A stretch of DNA of 64,000 bases from Symsagittifera roscoffensis. Its lineage: Eukaryota; Xenacoelomorpha; Acoela; Convolutidae. The translations under genes were made by a program, and so were the position numbers. Below the pieces are notes generated by a model that saw only the letters and a program-made list of their open reading frames with translations, searched no databases and was not told where the DNA came from. Shown in pieces: positions 10,341 to 21,880 of this stretch. The stretch is from positions 49,076,552 through 49,140,551 of the forward strand of contig NC_087062.1 in assembly GCF_963678635.1 (NCBI RefSeq), in the 5' to 3' direction. How positions within the stretch are numbered: the first letter of the stretch is position 1; each line of letters begins with the position of its first letter.

Positions 10341-11868
10341 TAAGAAAATCCGACATCGCCTGGCTAAAACCCGACGGACAGAAACTCCTGAAGTTTAAAG
10401 GAAACTACATAACCTTGTTTTAACAAAATTTTCCCAGCAGGCGCTCACTTATTCCGAAGGAGGAAACCTGGACCAAAACCCCCGTCTTCTTCACCAAACA
10501 CAACATCCTATACGAGAAAAACCCGATGATCAAACCAGACAAAGAGGGAAGACGGCCCAAGCAGAAAACTAGAACACAATCTAAACGGAAGACCAAGACC
10601 TCACCTACAGGTTATTTAGGGGAAGATGAATCTTTTTTCTTACCTTTTCATCCTTAGGATTCGTGCGAGTGGGAGTGGACTATTGGAGGATTTCCTCGTA
10701 AAAGGTTGGTAGAGAACATTTTATTAACATGGAACATACTAGACAGCAAGAGGGAAACAATCTAAGGTATAAAAACTCAAACCCTAATATTGAAGGGTTT
10801 AAGACTTACGTGAAGAAGAAAGAGTAACACTGCACAACACTATTCCTGATTGCCCATCTCAATAGTACCGGCCCCATCGACTGCATAGAACATTCAAAGC
10901 ACGTCCGGAACAGCCCTCGAAGATAGACTAATTCCGAAACCCGAGATGTCTCCACAGTGGAATTGCTAAGGGAGAGCGATTCAGATTTCCCTGTGTACGA
11001 AATCTAAAGTGACATCCCAGGTGCCTACTTTGATACTTCACGTTGGAAGTGGGAATTTCGGTCCTCCAAAATTTTATGGTAACCGGATATATATATTAGA
11101 TTTTATAGATACAGCGAAACCACAGTGATCCTGGTCAAACCCAGTGTTACTCGAATCCAGCGTGCCTGAGACTTGCCATTGAAGCGGAAAGACACCACAC
11201 CATACCTTAGTAGCCGGAACAATCGAGACAATTTCCGATTCATCCAGCGGAGACCCTCAACTGACAGTGGCCGAGACTGCGGATTCACACATTGGTTCAC
11301 AAAAAAATTCAATGAATATCCACGACACCCCTCTGCAACAATCAGTACCTGACGAGGAGGAATTGTTAATACCTCTTACTAAGATAAAATCGGGAAACGA
11401 GATCGAAGTCAATTAGTGAGAGCCAACCACTGTCACAAGTAGAGGAGTTCATTAGAGACTAGAGACAAAAAAATAGCGAGAGAACTTTCATTTTGAAAAC
11501 TTGATTCAAACTTTTTATGAACTTACTTAGAGTTATTGATTTAATTTCGTAATCTCCGTTGGAAAAGTGATTTACCATTGACTCGAGACATAACCCCATG
11601 CCTTTCATTAATCTAGCGTATCATATGTTACAACTTTCGTTGACTATTTGTTAAGTAACCCACCGATATATCCTTTGGACATATCAGATATAGATTTTTA
11701 ATTTACTATTGCTGTTTTTACCGTAATCGCAATCGTTAACTTGACCTAATTGCTATTTAGTTGTGACTTCTTAATTTAATTTTTCTTTCTTTCTCCAGTT
11801 GTTTGGCGAAAGGCTATGTGTAGTAATTTATAAAATAATTAATTTGAATTTTTCCTAGCGAGGGAACT
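10341..11868 (+). other. Degenerate 3' part of the gypsy element
   Basis: No intact frame. Near 11215-11425 a frame with an acidic tail (SVPDEEELLIPLTKIKSGNE) ends at a stop and may be the pol C-terminus or a further reading frame. The following 440 bp are AT-rich and end in the purine run before the 3' LTR. Confidence 0.4.
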
Positions 11869-12044
11869 GTTGTGATGTCTTTTATATTAATCACTTTGTT
11901 GGTATATCTAACCTTGACCTTGCAGCATACGCACTCCTTCTTTATAGAAAACTTAAATACAGTTTTATCATTTCATAATTTTTCATCTTAGTTAGTCTAG
12001 CTAGCGTTTTAAGTGAGTAAACTATTTAATGAACTTTAAAATTT
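11869..12044 (+). repeat. 3' LTR of the defective gypsy element
   Basis: Starts TGTTGTGATGTC after the polypurine run and aligns with 7399-7511 and then 7736-7820, without the inverted insert. The right end is approximate. Confidence 0.65.
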
Positions 12045-12099
12045 TAGTACACTTTTTTTCGAGGCTGAGCAATTCTTTCAAATTGCTCAGTTCCTTTGA

Positions 12100-12310
12100 A
12101 AACATGAGCCTGTGTTGCTTGAGCCATTGAACAAAAAGGTCGTCGGTTCGAATCCCACTTCGGTCAAGGTTGGAGCGTTCCCAGTGTCAACCGCCTCTTC
12201 CAGGTCGGAACAGCTGCGGGAAAATGGATGACATCTCTCCCCCACGGAAAAACGGTCCGAGGCTGAAAGGTGGGAGCTGGGCCAGGGGTTAATGAAAAAA
12301 CAAAAAAGGT
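12100..12310 (+). mobile_element. SINE-like element (tRNA-type B box)
   Basis: GGTTCGAATCC at 12145-12155 is a perfect RNA polymerase III B box, with a tRNA-like arm around it. A non-tRNA body of about 120 bp and an A-rich tail (aatgaaaaaacaaaaaagg) follow. No convincing A box is seen upstream, so the head may be truncated. An 80-90 bp direct repeat (about 12031-12123 and 12437-12513) brackets the piece. Confidence 0.5.
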
Positions 12311-12555
12311 CACAAACTGTTTTTATGAACAGTTAATTTCCGAATTGCAGGCTCAAAAATGCTCAGTAGTTGCTCGCTCATTTGAAACTGGTATTATATG
12401 GCATAGGAAAAACTGAAGTTTTTTTCATGTAAAACATTAAAATTTTTAGTACACTGTTTTTGAAGGCTGAGCAATTACTCAGTTTCTTTGAAAACATAAG
12501 CCTGTGTTGCTAGAACGCGGTCCTGAAAGGGTAATCTAGGTTAAAATATAAAAAC

Positions 12556-12786
12556 CTGTTGTTGAGTTTGTGCAGCTGCGTGGAGTATTGCCTGTTCTCC
12601 TGGCCCCTCCAAGCCTCGTAGTTGCGTACAGTGTCCGCAGTTGGCTTTTTCCACGTGGTGGTGCGTGAATTGTGGTCCACGTAGTAAACTCTGCCTTTGC
12701 TGTCCACTTGCTCCTCCCACCCGGGTGGCAAGGGAGAAGGGCGCGTCCAAGTGGTTGTCCTGTTTTTGTGGTTCGCGTAGTAAGGC
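12556..12786 (-). CDS. wwp1-like: Exon 4: second half of WW2 and WW3
   Basis: The acceptor is TTTGTTTCAG before 12786. The exon reads [13 protein letters not shown] (end of WW2), a two-residue spacer, then a complete WW3 with [23 protein letters not shown] and KKPTAD. WW3 is followed by the charged helix [10 protein letters not shown] and KLNNR, a signature of Su(dx)/WWP1/ITCH-type ligases that packs between WW2 and WW3 and the HECT domain. The donor AACAG/GTTTTT at 12556 leaves AG, and the exon at 4182 starts with G, keeping phase. This is the most clear-cut host exon in the window. Confidence 0.92.
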
Positions 12787-13044
12787 CTGAAACAAAAAAA
12801 AATGTTACTGAGGCCAAGCTGCATATCCCAAACAAACACACACGGCAGAAAAGAGCTCTAAAAATTGAATAAATTTTACACAGAGGCGAAGCGGAGATTC
12901 GCATCATCTGCGACAGAGCAAAAGCGTAGCATTGCGTGCTTGCAAATAGTGAGTGAGATGGAAATAACTAAGTCGGAGAAACATTTTGAGTTTTTGGAAA
13001 TGCAATCAACCATTTTTTGGAAATACGAAAATTCAATCGCGCAA

Positions 13045-13165
13045 AACAGACAAGAAGAACAGCCAATAGTATAAAATAAGCGCTTAGTAACTTCCGAGCG
13101 TTCAACCAGCTAACATAAGGTTAGACGTCAATTGATTTGATAACCAAAAATACCAGAGGAAATTA
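13045..13165. repeat. Dispersed intron repeat, third copy
   Basis: Shares agtaacttccgagcgttcaa and ggttagacgtcaattgat with 6221-6360 and 6993-7120. Family unknown; non-coding. Confidence 0.6.
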
Positions 13166-13539
13166 TTGTCATAAAAAAATTTGAGCGATTACAGAGTTCG
13201 AACTTTCAACTTATGGCCAGCTGAAACTTGGAACCTTCAATTTTTGAATTTCGAAGAAAAAAATAGACGGCCTTAAACCTCTTTGAATTTTTAGAACAAT
13301 TTATTTATCATTGACCTTGTTTTGTCAAAAGTAACCCGATTTGAGAAAACTCGATCAATAGGTAAAACATTTATTTCACTGGGAAATCTGATAATTAATT
13401 TCCATTTTCGAAATTAGAAGTCGATCACTTTTTCGTGGCCATTACAATGATGCTGGTTGTTTGATAGTGGAGTTTGACTTCCTTTTAACAATGAAAATTC
13501 ACCAACCTTTAAAAAAAATCACGAGTTTAACCGCGAAAA

Positions 13540-14460
13540 ATCAGAATTGACGGTGAACAAGTTTAAAGACTTTTTCCCGAAAAAAATCACCATGACTTAA
13601 TTGAAAGTAATCACCTATACATGAGAAAACCATTAGTTGTTTGTTTGATGTGATAGATGATCCACCCAAAACGTATGGATTTATCATCATTTGAAATAAT
13701 TCTACTTTGTTGGGTGATTGATTTAAATTTGTAACTTGGTTTCGACTAACTTCATGTTGTAAATAATATGGCAATGGTATTTTATTTCTCAATGACTCTG
13801 GATGGTACCTTGAGTATGCATTGTATAATATTGTGTTTGCGTATTATAATTTGGTTGTGAAGAATTTGATTTCCTAGGTTATTTAGTCTTTTGAGAATGA
13901 CTTTTTTGTTTGGTCCAAGTATGGTCCAGAAATATCTGATTGGTAAATATTATCTGATTCATCAATAGTGTTCCTTTGGTATTTTATTTGATTAGAATTA
14001 TGTTGTTGTTGTTGTTCATTCCGATGGAAATAATCTTCATCTTCTGAGAAGTGAGACAGATTTCTGTTATTGAAATGTCCGTTAGTTGGATAGTGTTTAT
14101 TTTGTTGAAAAATGGATAAAATTCAGTGTGATCTGTTTGAGTTTTTCGTTTATCGAGAAAGCTGACTGACGGTGGTTTTGAACGTTTAGGTCGTTGCTGA
14201 TCATAGTTGTGCTCAAGAGATTGTGATTGATTTGTCTGAATTGGATGTGCTATAGGATGACTTAAATTAATGTTTGCAAAAAAATCATAGTTATGGTTTG
14301 CGTAGTGGTTTTCACCTTTGTTTTTTTTGGTCGTCTTTTGGTCGTCTTTTGACTATTGGTCTGTATGTTTGATATTTCAGTTGAGGGTATTTGGAAAAAA
14401 AGTTGGTATAGCTGTTGATTGTAATGCTGTTTTTGGGAACGGTGTGTTGTTTTCATTAAG
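13540..14460 (-). other. Possible degenerate coding remnant, Gln/Asn-rich, unrecognised
   Basis: Minus-strand frames between these points are rich in Gln, Asn, Thr and Lys (for example an Ile/Gln/Thr-rich frame at 14262-14456) and include a more protein-like frame at 13541-13792 with LPYYLQHEVSRNQVTNL and PYVLGGSS. Several frames must be joined to follow it. The base bias (T/G-rich plus strand) could create this by chance. I do not recognise a family. An LTR-element gag is possible but unproved. Confidence 0.2.
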
Positions 14461-14666
14461 TGGTGTTGTCATTGTTGGGTGAATAGGTGAGATACTTGTT
14501 GTGTTGTTACTGGTACTGTTGTAAAGATTTCTTCATTGGTAAAGTGCGATGGTGTTTAAATATCTTGTTGGTTTAGTGTGGTGGTTTTATTCAGGTTTTC
14601 TTGTGTATGCATGCATGTTGAAATTGCGATATTATTGGTATGGTTGTTGTATCGGTTGTATTGGTT

Positions 14667-15266
14667 GAGACTTTGTATGGTTGTTGTATCGGATTCTGAA
14701 AATGTTTTTCGGTTCTTAGAAAAAAAAAATTTTTTTTAGATATGTTTTTGTTTTGAGATAATAGGCAGCCTTCTTTTTTGTATGTTTTCTCGATCTAATA
14801 TATCGTAATTTTTGTGTAAGTGTAGGAGAGCAAGATCGTATCTTTAGTCTTCAATTATGCAATTGTGTAAAAATATTGCTTGTTAACAGCTTTTGACGTA
14901 AGTGTCAGGATGATTGATGCACTATCTAGGTGATAATTGCTATTTCATAAACCGTTAGTTCTTACTGTTTTTTTTGAGGTTATCCTAAATCCTCGGGTAG
15001 TTTTGTCCTGGAAAGACATGTTGAGGAGAGAGTATACCAATTCGATAGAAGGATGTTTTACTGCTCTCAAACGTATGTGGAGTTTTCTGCATTTAAAATA
15101 TCTTTATCTTCCTTGAATTGGGATCGATATGAGATCGAGGGTTGCAGAATAGTAAATCAATCCACAAGGTTCAGGTATAATTAGAATACAAGTAAACCGT
15201 ATGATACCGTTTTAGAGCATAGAATTGTAAGTGTTTTTATAATCCTCGGTCAAATAGGAGTAACTT
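14667..15266. repeat. 600-bp direct repeat, copy 1
   Basis: Begins gagactttgtatggttgttg and ends cggtcaaataggagta. It is almost identical to 15771-16367. Differences are mostly in an A/T homopolymer near the start and scattered single bases. Confidence 0.92.
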
Positions 15267-15770
15267 AATCCAATTTCATGTGTTTGTATTGTGTGATGGT
15301 GCCTCATTGATATCTGGTAATAGAATTTCGATGATGAATTTAACATATTGTGAAGTAATGTTACATATGCTTGGTAGGTGATGGTTTAGTATCTCTATTT
15401 TTAATTTTAGTTCTGGAAATTCCAGTTGGCCTCGGCTGTTGCCTTTTCGAAAAAAAAAATAAGATGAGGTTGGGACAAATTGTACTTGTCAGCGTAATTC
15501 GTCACTTGTGAGATTTATGACAAATGGTAGGATAGAACCTTCCACGAAAATATCGTCGTATCTAATCATTTTTAAGAGCTATTACTGTAAATGTGTAACT
15601 TTCAATATGTCGTATAGGTTGATTCCAAGTGTATGTTCCTACTGGTTTTCGGTTATAATTTTTTTATTCGACGTTTACTTTACATTTATGATGCTATTGT
15701 TGCTTCTGAATCGTAAAAAATTGTTGTTCAATTAATTGTTTATTTTGATCGTTTGTTTGATTTTGGTGAT

Positions 15771-16367
15771 ATTCGAGACTTTGTATGGTTGTTGTATCGG
15801 ATTCTGAAAATGTGTTTCGGTTCTTAGAAAAACGATTTTTTTAGATATGTTTTTGTTTTGAGATAATAGGCAGCCTTCTTTTTTGTATGTTTTCTCGATC
15901 TAATATATCGTAATTTTTGTGTAAGTGTAGGAGAGCAAGATCTTGTCTTTAGTCTTCAATTATGCAATTGTGTAAAAATATTGCTTGTTAACAGCTTTTG
16001 ACATAAGTGTCAGGATGATTGATGCACTATCTAGGTGATAATTGCTATTTCATAAACCGTTAGTTCTTACTGTTTTTGTGAGGTTATCCTAAATCCTCGG
16101 GTAGTTTTGTCCTGGAAAGACAATTTGAGGAGAGAGTATACCAATTCGATAGAAGGATGTTTTACTGCTCTCAAACGTATGTGGAGTTTTCTGCATTTAA
16201 AATATCTTTATCTTCCTTGAATTGGGATCGATATGAGATCGAGGGTTGCAGAATAGTAAATCAATCCACAAGGTTCAGGTATAATTAGAACACAAGTAAA
16301 CCGTATGATACCATTTTAGAGCATAAAATTGTAAGTGTTTTTATAATCCTCGGTCAAATAGGAGTAC
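15771..16367. repeat. 600-bp direct repeat, copy 2
   Basis: Copy of 14667-15266 at an offset of about 1104 bp. The 504 bp between the copies is not repeated. No TG...CA ends or coding domain were seen, so a local duplication is as likely as an LTR pair. Confidence 0.92.
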
Positions 16368-18976
16368 CGTTCAAGTGAAAGATGAGTAACCGAAGTTCTT
16401 CACTGTTAAGCTTAATTAAAATGATAAGTATATTACAAAAAATTCGGTTAATCCTGCGTCGTTTGAAAATGTTGGAGAGTTAATCGGTGTTTTAGGTCAA
16501 TAGTTAATTGATTTAAAGGGTATGTTTTAATTTGAAAGGAAAAACTTGAGAGATCCAAGGGAAGCCTGGGTAATCTGGTTTCGCGAGAGATTTGATGAAA
16601 AGATTTCAGATTAAAGATAAAAGGAGAAGCTTTGATGATCTGATTTAGAAATTACAAGTGGAGATTTAAGGATTAAAATTAAAAATCAAGAATTGAAATT
16701 GAAAATCAAGGAGAAGCCTTGATGATTGCATATTTCAGATAAAATTAAAATGGTTAAAGATCCAAGAAAGGTCTTGATGATCTTATATTTGATTACATTA
16801 GAACTTGAACTTTTGATTGTTTTACGAAAGAATAATAAGAAAGGATGATCCTCGAGAAGAGGAAGTATCGTCAAACAATCAACAATTAATTTTTACACTA
16901 ATATTTGATTGTATTTTGTTTTTTTAAATGAATTTACAAATTTTACTTGAACTTATGGAAAAATTTACCTCTGATTTAAAGTTTTAAGGTAGGCTAAGTT
17001 TTTTTTCAGCGTTTTGTTGTTTTTAAAATACATTATTAGTATTTGCATATTATTCCAAGATATTGCTTAGGAAATCAATTTTACGTGCGCTTTTTTGCTC
17101 TGTGATGCACGTATTTGGATTATCGTCTTTTTTGTGATCCGATGTTGTCTTAAGTATTGGCTCGGCTTGATTAGAATTATTGAGTCGTGGAAATCAGCTA
17201 ATATTATCATTGATTGTTTCGTCATGTTTTTTTTTCTAAATCTAGTTTGTTTAAATCTAAATTAGTGTAGGTCTGCTCGAGACTCGTTCTCAAATAGTTA
17301 ACTCATACAAGTAAAAGATTCGTGCAACTTCTTAGTCTAATACCGATCCTGATCTTACTCTTATAATTCCTGGTCTCAAAATATCTTGTATATACTGGTA
17401 ATCTTGCGAGGTAGGAGGAGAAAAAGAGGCAACTGATTTCTAAGCTGAATTATATTTTCTTTGGCTGAAACAATGAATAGTTTCAGCTCAATTATATATC
17501 ATTAGTTTTAGTATTGGATCATAATTAGCAAGTTCTAAAAAAAATTACAGTGATAAATAACATAGTATATAACGAATAAGCTGAAATAAAATTAACTTTG
17601 ACAAGATTCTTATAACAAATATTCAACTATCATCAAATTTATTTGAAAAAAAAGCCGATCGAAGGATCTGACACGATTCTCGACGGAGTTATAAAGGTGC
17701 CCTTTGAATTATTTAGGCAAAAAAAAAGTAATTCCACGATAGAAAATGACGTCATTAAACTTTCAACTTTATAGAACAGTAAAAGTTGTAAAAGATATCC
17801 AACCGAGAAATTGACGTCATTACTCATTAACTTCTAGAATCTTCTGATTTTTAGAATCTACAAAATAAATTCTCGAATTTTATATGAAGTCAAACCACAT
17901 AAACTTCACAACTTTTCTGAATCTTCTAAATTCTGGAAATATCCAATCAAAATTTAATCAATCAGACTTCCAGAACTAACTCTAAGGTGATGAGATTGAT
18001 GAAAAAATTTGTGGATTTTACTTAATTTGCTTTTTTTTAAAACTCTTAATGTTGCCTAAACGTTGATTTATCTGACAACATATTCCCTCTCTTTTCCTTT
18101 TTTTAATCATAATTTAGAGTCTTCTGCTCTTTTTTGGTAAAATGAATGAAATTTTGTTCCTTATAAATTGAGTTGCTGAAGTGAATTGAAACTATTCCCT
18201 GCGTTGTAGAAAAAAAATAAAAATTTTGCTTCTGTTTAGAAGGCACTCAAAAATTGAGTGCCAAAGGAATTAAACGGAGTGCACAGAGAGAACTGGTCCA
18301 CCAAACCTTCAGGTACACATTATTCACTGGAAAAACAATGAGAGTGTACAATGAAGGTTGTACAATGTACAATGAAGGCCAACTCATACAATGAAACTGA
18401 TAACAGTTCTCCCGATTTTCAACTTCCAGATTAGGGATTTTTACAGCGGCCCTACTCAGAAACAGAGCTGCAAGAAGAAGAAGAAGCTTCTAGTAGCCGA
18501 GTCCGTGAACGTCCCCCTATAAATAACCCATTTTTTTATCTGAAGCTTCAGAAGAACGACCACCTAAAAAACAGCGCAATGAAAACCAAAACAATAAACA
18601 TTAAAGTCTGAAACATATATTTTTAGATGATTTTTACTGTTCGTCCTTTTTATACTTCGACTTGTATATGTTTTGGTTTTTACCAATTTACAACTAATAA
18701 AATACTCGTATTGAGCTCAATCACTGTTTTAACATAAATAGCTTCAGGCAAATAAACTAGTTGACGCAAACCAAGTGTTAATTTAAACAAATGTGTGAAA
18801 TCCTTAGGCTCGTTTTCAATAAACTTTAATAGCATGACAAATCTTTGACGAAAGAAACAAAGCCAGGAAATGATATCCACATGAAACTAGGACGAAAAAG
18901 AAAAGTTCAGGAATTAGGACGATTAATTTTAATTATCGCGGGAAAAGGGACCGCTTTAAAAGGAATTAGAAGGAAT
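16368..18976. other. Intron DNA, no gene seen
   Basis: Very AT-rich. It contains a degenerate purine-rich repeat of about 50-60 bp (variants of gatccaagggaagcctggntgatctg) at 16550-16780, and a small tgtacaatgaagg repeat at 18340-18380. No exon, RNA gene or domain recognised. Confidence 0.4.
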
Positions 18977-19168
18977 TATTGTATCGCGTCCCGGTTGTTG
19001 AGCTCAGCTAAACAAGATCCTAAGGAGGGGGTCTTTTACTTTAGGGGTGGGAACTTGCGATGATTTACAAAATCCTAGGATAGGGGTCCTCCAAAAAACT
19101 AAGGACCCCTTTCCTAGGATTTTGCTTTACGTGAGGACCCCCCTTAGGATCCGGGACACGATACAATA
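18977..19168. mobile_element. Short inverted-repeat MITE (192 bp)
   Basis: Terminal inverted repeats (tattgtatcgcgtcccgg and its near complement ccgggacacgatacaata) enclose further inverted pairs: gatcctaaggagggggtc against gaccccccttaggatc, and aaaatcctaggataggggtcc against its complement. The whole piece can therefore fold into one hairpin. No coding capacity. Confidence 0.8.
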
Positions 19169-19174
19169 CTACTA

Positions 19175-20110
19175 CAGTCACAGGACAGATGTTTGGAATT
19201 TTTCGAGTTGAACGAGAAAATTCTTTTTCTCTGCAACTATTCAAGATACAGGGTTCAAAATTTGACAAAAGGTCGATGAAATTATTTGAAAGGGCTTAAC
19301 CGGGCTAAAATTGGAGAAATCTTGTTGGAGAAATCTTGTTGCTAGTTATGATAGCCAGCATATCATAACTAGCTTTAGAGATGATCTTGCCGTGGAAACA
19401 ACTTCACAAACAATATCAGGAAATTGAATTTAGGTGCTCAAATTAGTTTTTTTGGGAAGCTGATGAGCTCGACTTACTCATAATGCTGCCTAAGAATGAC
19501 AAATAACAGAATTAACAGAGTTGATTGGTCAAGCGTAAGAAAACGGCTAAAAATTTTATGAATAATCTTGCGCTGAAGATCGAATTTATTCAACAAAAGC
19601 GCCATTCCAGCAAATATTTTGCAAACCAGGAGTCTCATTACCAGTTGTGTTCTGCGTAAATTTTTGTCCAGTTTCCTGGTAAAGGATCCAACGGTTTTTT
19701 AGTGTATGCGTAATGAAAACAGACATGACCGTTTCTCAACGCCGGACCAAGTAACTCGGTTAATTCTGTTAATTGTCAATTTTAGGCAGCATAATGAGTT
19801 AGTTAAGCGCATCAGTTTCCCAAAGAACTAAATTGAACCGATAAATTCAATTTATATTGTTTGTGAGGTTGTTTCCACAGCAAGAACACCTCTAAAACTT
19901 GTTATGATATGCTGGCTAATATACACCTTCACTACAAGATTTCTCATAAATTGGCCCGGTAAAATACTTTCAAATAATTTTAACGACCTTCTGTCAAAAA
20001 CTATACCCTGTATCTTTAATAGATACAAAGAAAAAGAATAAAACACGAAGAAAAAAATTGTTCCTTTCTAGTTGGTTTCAAAAAAATTCATATTCTAAGT
20101 CCCGTGACTG
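19175..20110. mobile_element. Foldback MITE, Tc1/mariner-like (936 bp, TA flanks)
   Basis: The arms of about 360 bp (19175-19535 and 19745-20110) are inverted copies of each other with roughly a quarter of bases changed. They share, among others, the atgctggctatcataac-type segment and the gtggaaacaac-tcacaaacaatat segment. The ends read CAGTCACAGGAC and GTCCCGTGACTG and are flanked by TA on both sides, as expected for a Tc1/mariner-mobilised element. The 210-bp centre has no transposase. Confidence 0.78.
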
Positions 20111-20253
20111 TATGTCGAAAAATCATTTAGACACAAATATGACGGGACAAAAACGAAAGTGTAATTGATGTGGGAATGGCATATCCCGACGGCGCCGAGT
20201 GTCTGAAGCCGCTCAGAGCTTTCAGATAAGAAGAAAGCTCTTTTTTTCTTTCT

Positions 20254-21880
20254 CTAGCCCATGTTGGGCGAGATCTGCTCATGCGTCACCAGGCTAAGGA
20301 ATTTCGCTTCTTCCACTGGCCTTGACCACAGGTCTGCGGGAGTAAAAAGGAGGGGTTTGTGTGGCATTAGAAATATAGCAACTAGTGTGGGGTGACTAGA
20401 CAGTTAGAGCAAAGTGGGGAAACTTGGTTGACTAAGAGGGCGAGCTAATTGTTTAGAAGCCGACTGTAACCAAACCGAAGTAGGAAAAGTTTACCACGAG
20501 TAGTTCTGGAAGTTAGTGTTCACAAGGCCGATACGATGCTTGGAGGTGGATTATAAATGACCTTTGAAAAAGGGGTTTCTGCTAGGACCTCGTTTATGAG
20601 GCTAGTATGGTTTTGTTTTAGAAGGGACTTGTAGTGGTTTAAAAGAAAAGTGAAAAATTCTTCCGAGTCATTGAGATTTAGTGACGGATTTTGGTTGGTT
20701 CAAAATGGGTCTGAGTCGTCTTAAAAATTAATTTGTATGAATTGTCGAACTTGACGTGGGGTGGGAAGTAAGAGTGACAAAAAATTATTTGGGTGAAGCG
20801 AACGGAATGTGGTGGCGCTTTAAACTGAAAAGTTGAAAGTGAATGGTGGTTTGGGAATTTCAGGAACTCGCATTCACTGTGCAGGCGCGCAGTGGAGCTC
20901 ATATGATTTGAGCTATTGTGTACTTAGAGGGCTTGATTTTTGGTGAACTGCAGGTGATTAACATAAGTCTCGCTGGCAGCGTGCGCCCAGGCCGGGGACG
21001 CATAATCAAAAATAAGGCAAATTTAGGAGATCTCTGTCATCAGATTTTTTGCAGTGAGCTGTAAAGCAAAGTGTCCAGTCATAATTAGCACCAAAAAAAA
21101 CCTTGGAATTTTATAAAGAGGTGGAGATTCGTTTTTAAAAAAAAACAGTTGGAGTTTTGTTGAAATGTTTGTTGTAAGACAAAAGCAAGGTAACTGATCG
21201 CTTAGAGGACACAAATGCTAGCTTACGGAAAGTGAAAAAATCAAAAATAATGTTTTGATAACCATTAAGTTAGCGCGATGCTGCCTCAACGTCGTGGCTT
21301 TGGTCGAAGGGCTGGAAATCAATTGCGTATGAGGTGAGGCGAACATTTGCAGGGAGCGGAGGGCATCGCGGAGAAAAACAGTGAAAAAAGTCGGTGGTAT
21401 AACAGAGTCCAGGGGAACTCACCAGTGAAAAATTGATTGTTAAAACAGCGGTGGCTTGCCGGCCACTTAAATAGCTGCTCAACCAGCGTACTATATCTTT
21501 TGGCAGTGGTGTGTCATAAATGAGTTCCGCTAGTATTCCTTGATATACCATACCAAAAGCCTTTGAAAGCTCAAGTGCGGCGAGAACAATACATGAGGGA
21601 GGGCGGTTTTGCTTAGACCCATCATTGATTTAAAAAAATCAGGAGTGGAGAGTGCGGTTGTGGTGAAGTGGAATGGGCGGAACCAGAGTTGGGTTGTGGC
21701 ATTTGGGTGCTTTGTTAAAAAGGAGGGGAAGAGCCTCTCTAAAATTTTGACAGCATTAGTGAAATACTCCTGTACGATTTGAAATCTTTCGGGTCTTTTT
21801 CAGATTTCGGCACGGGGATTACCTTGCAGTTTTCCACATTCGGGGGATAATACAATCAGACAGCGAAATGTTTGTTTTTG
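20254..21880 (-). pseudogene. LINE (jockey/CR1-like) reverse transcriptase relic
   Basis: Read on the minus strand from about 21880, broken frames give the fingers region (WFRPFHFTTTALSTPDFF), a palm region (TPLPKDIVRWLSSYLSGRQA), a degraded motif C (RLTSYAIDF in place of YADD), the thumb/linker (CVPAWAHAASETYVNHLQ) and the C-terminal end PADLWSRPVEEAKFLSLV before a TAG at 20254. This order is that of jockey/CR1-type LINE pol. Stops and shifts are numerous. Part of it (20796 onward) is included in a tandem duplication whose second copy lies at 22871-23740. Confidence 0.75.

Larger units (their letters stand above)
7399..12044 (+). mobile_element. Defective Ty3/gypsy LTR retrotransposon
   Basis: Two related LTRs (7399-7820, with an inverted insertion; 11869-12044), both starting TGTTGTG, flank gag, zinc-knuckle, protease and integrase remains on the plus strand. 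A TGGCGCAGTC primer-binding site follows the 5' LTR. A purine run, AGCGAGGGAAC, abuts the 3' LTR. Most of the RT and RNase H is missing between about 9140 and 9600. Stops and shifts are frequent throughout. The element is antisense to the host gene and lies in its 8.4-kb intron. Confidence 0.78.

Noticed and set aside
12110..12165. tRNA gene
   Set aside because: A good B box is present, but no acceptor stem pairing, no clear A box or anticodon loop; a SINE head fits better.
14667..16367. 600-bp repeats considered as an LTR pair
   Set aside because: No TG...CA termini, primer-binding site, polypurine tract or coding remains between them.
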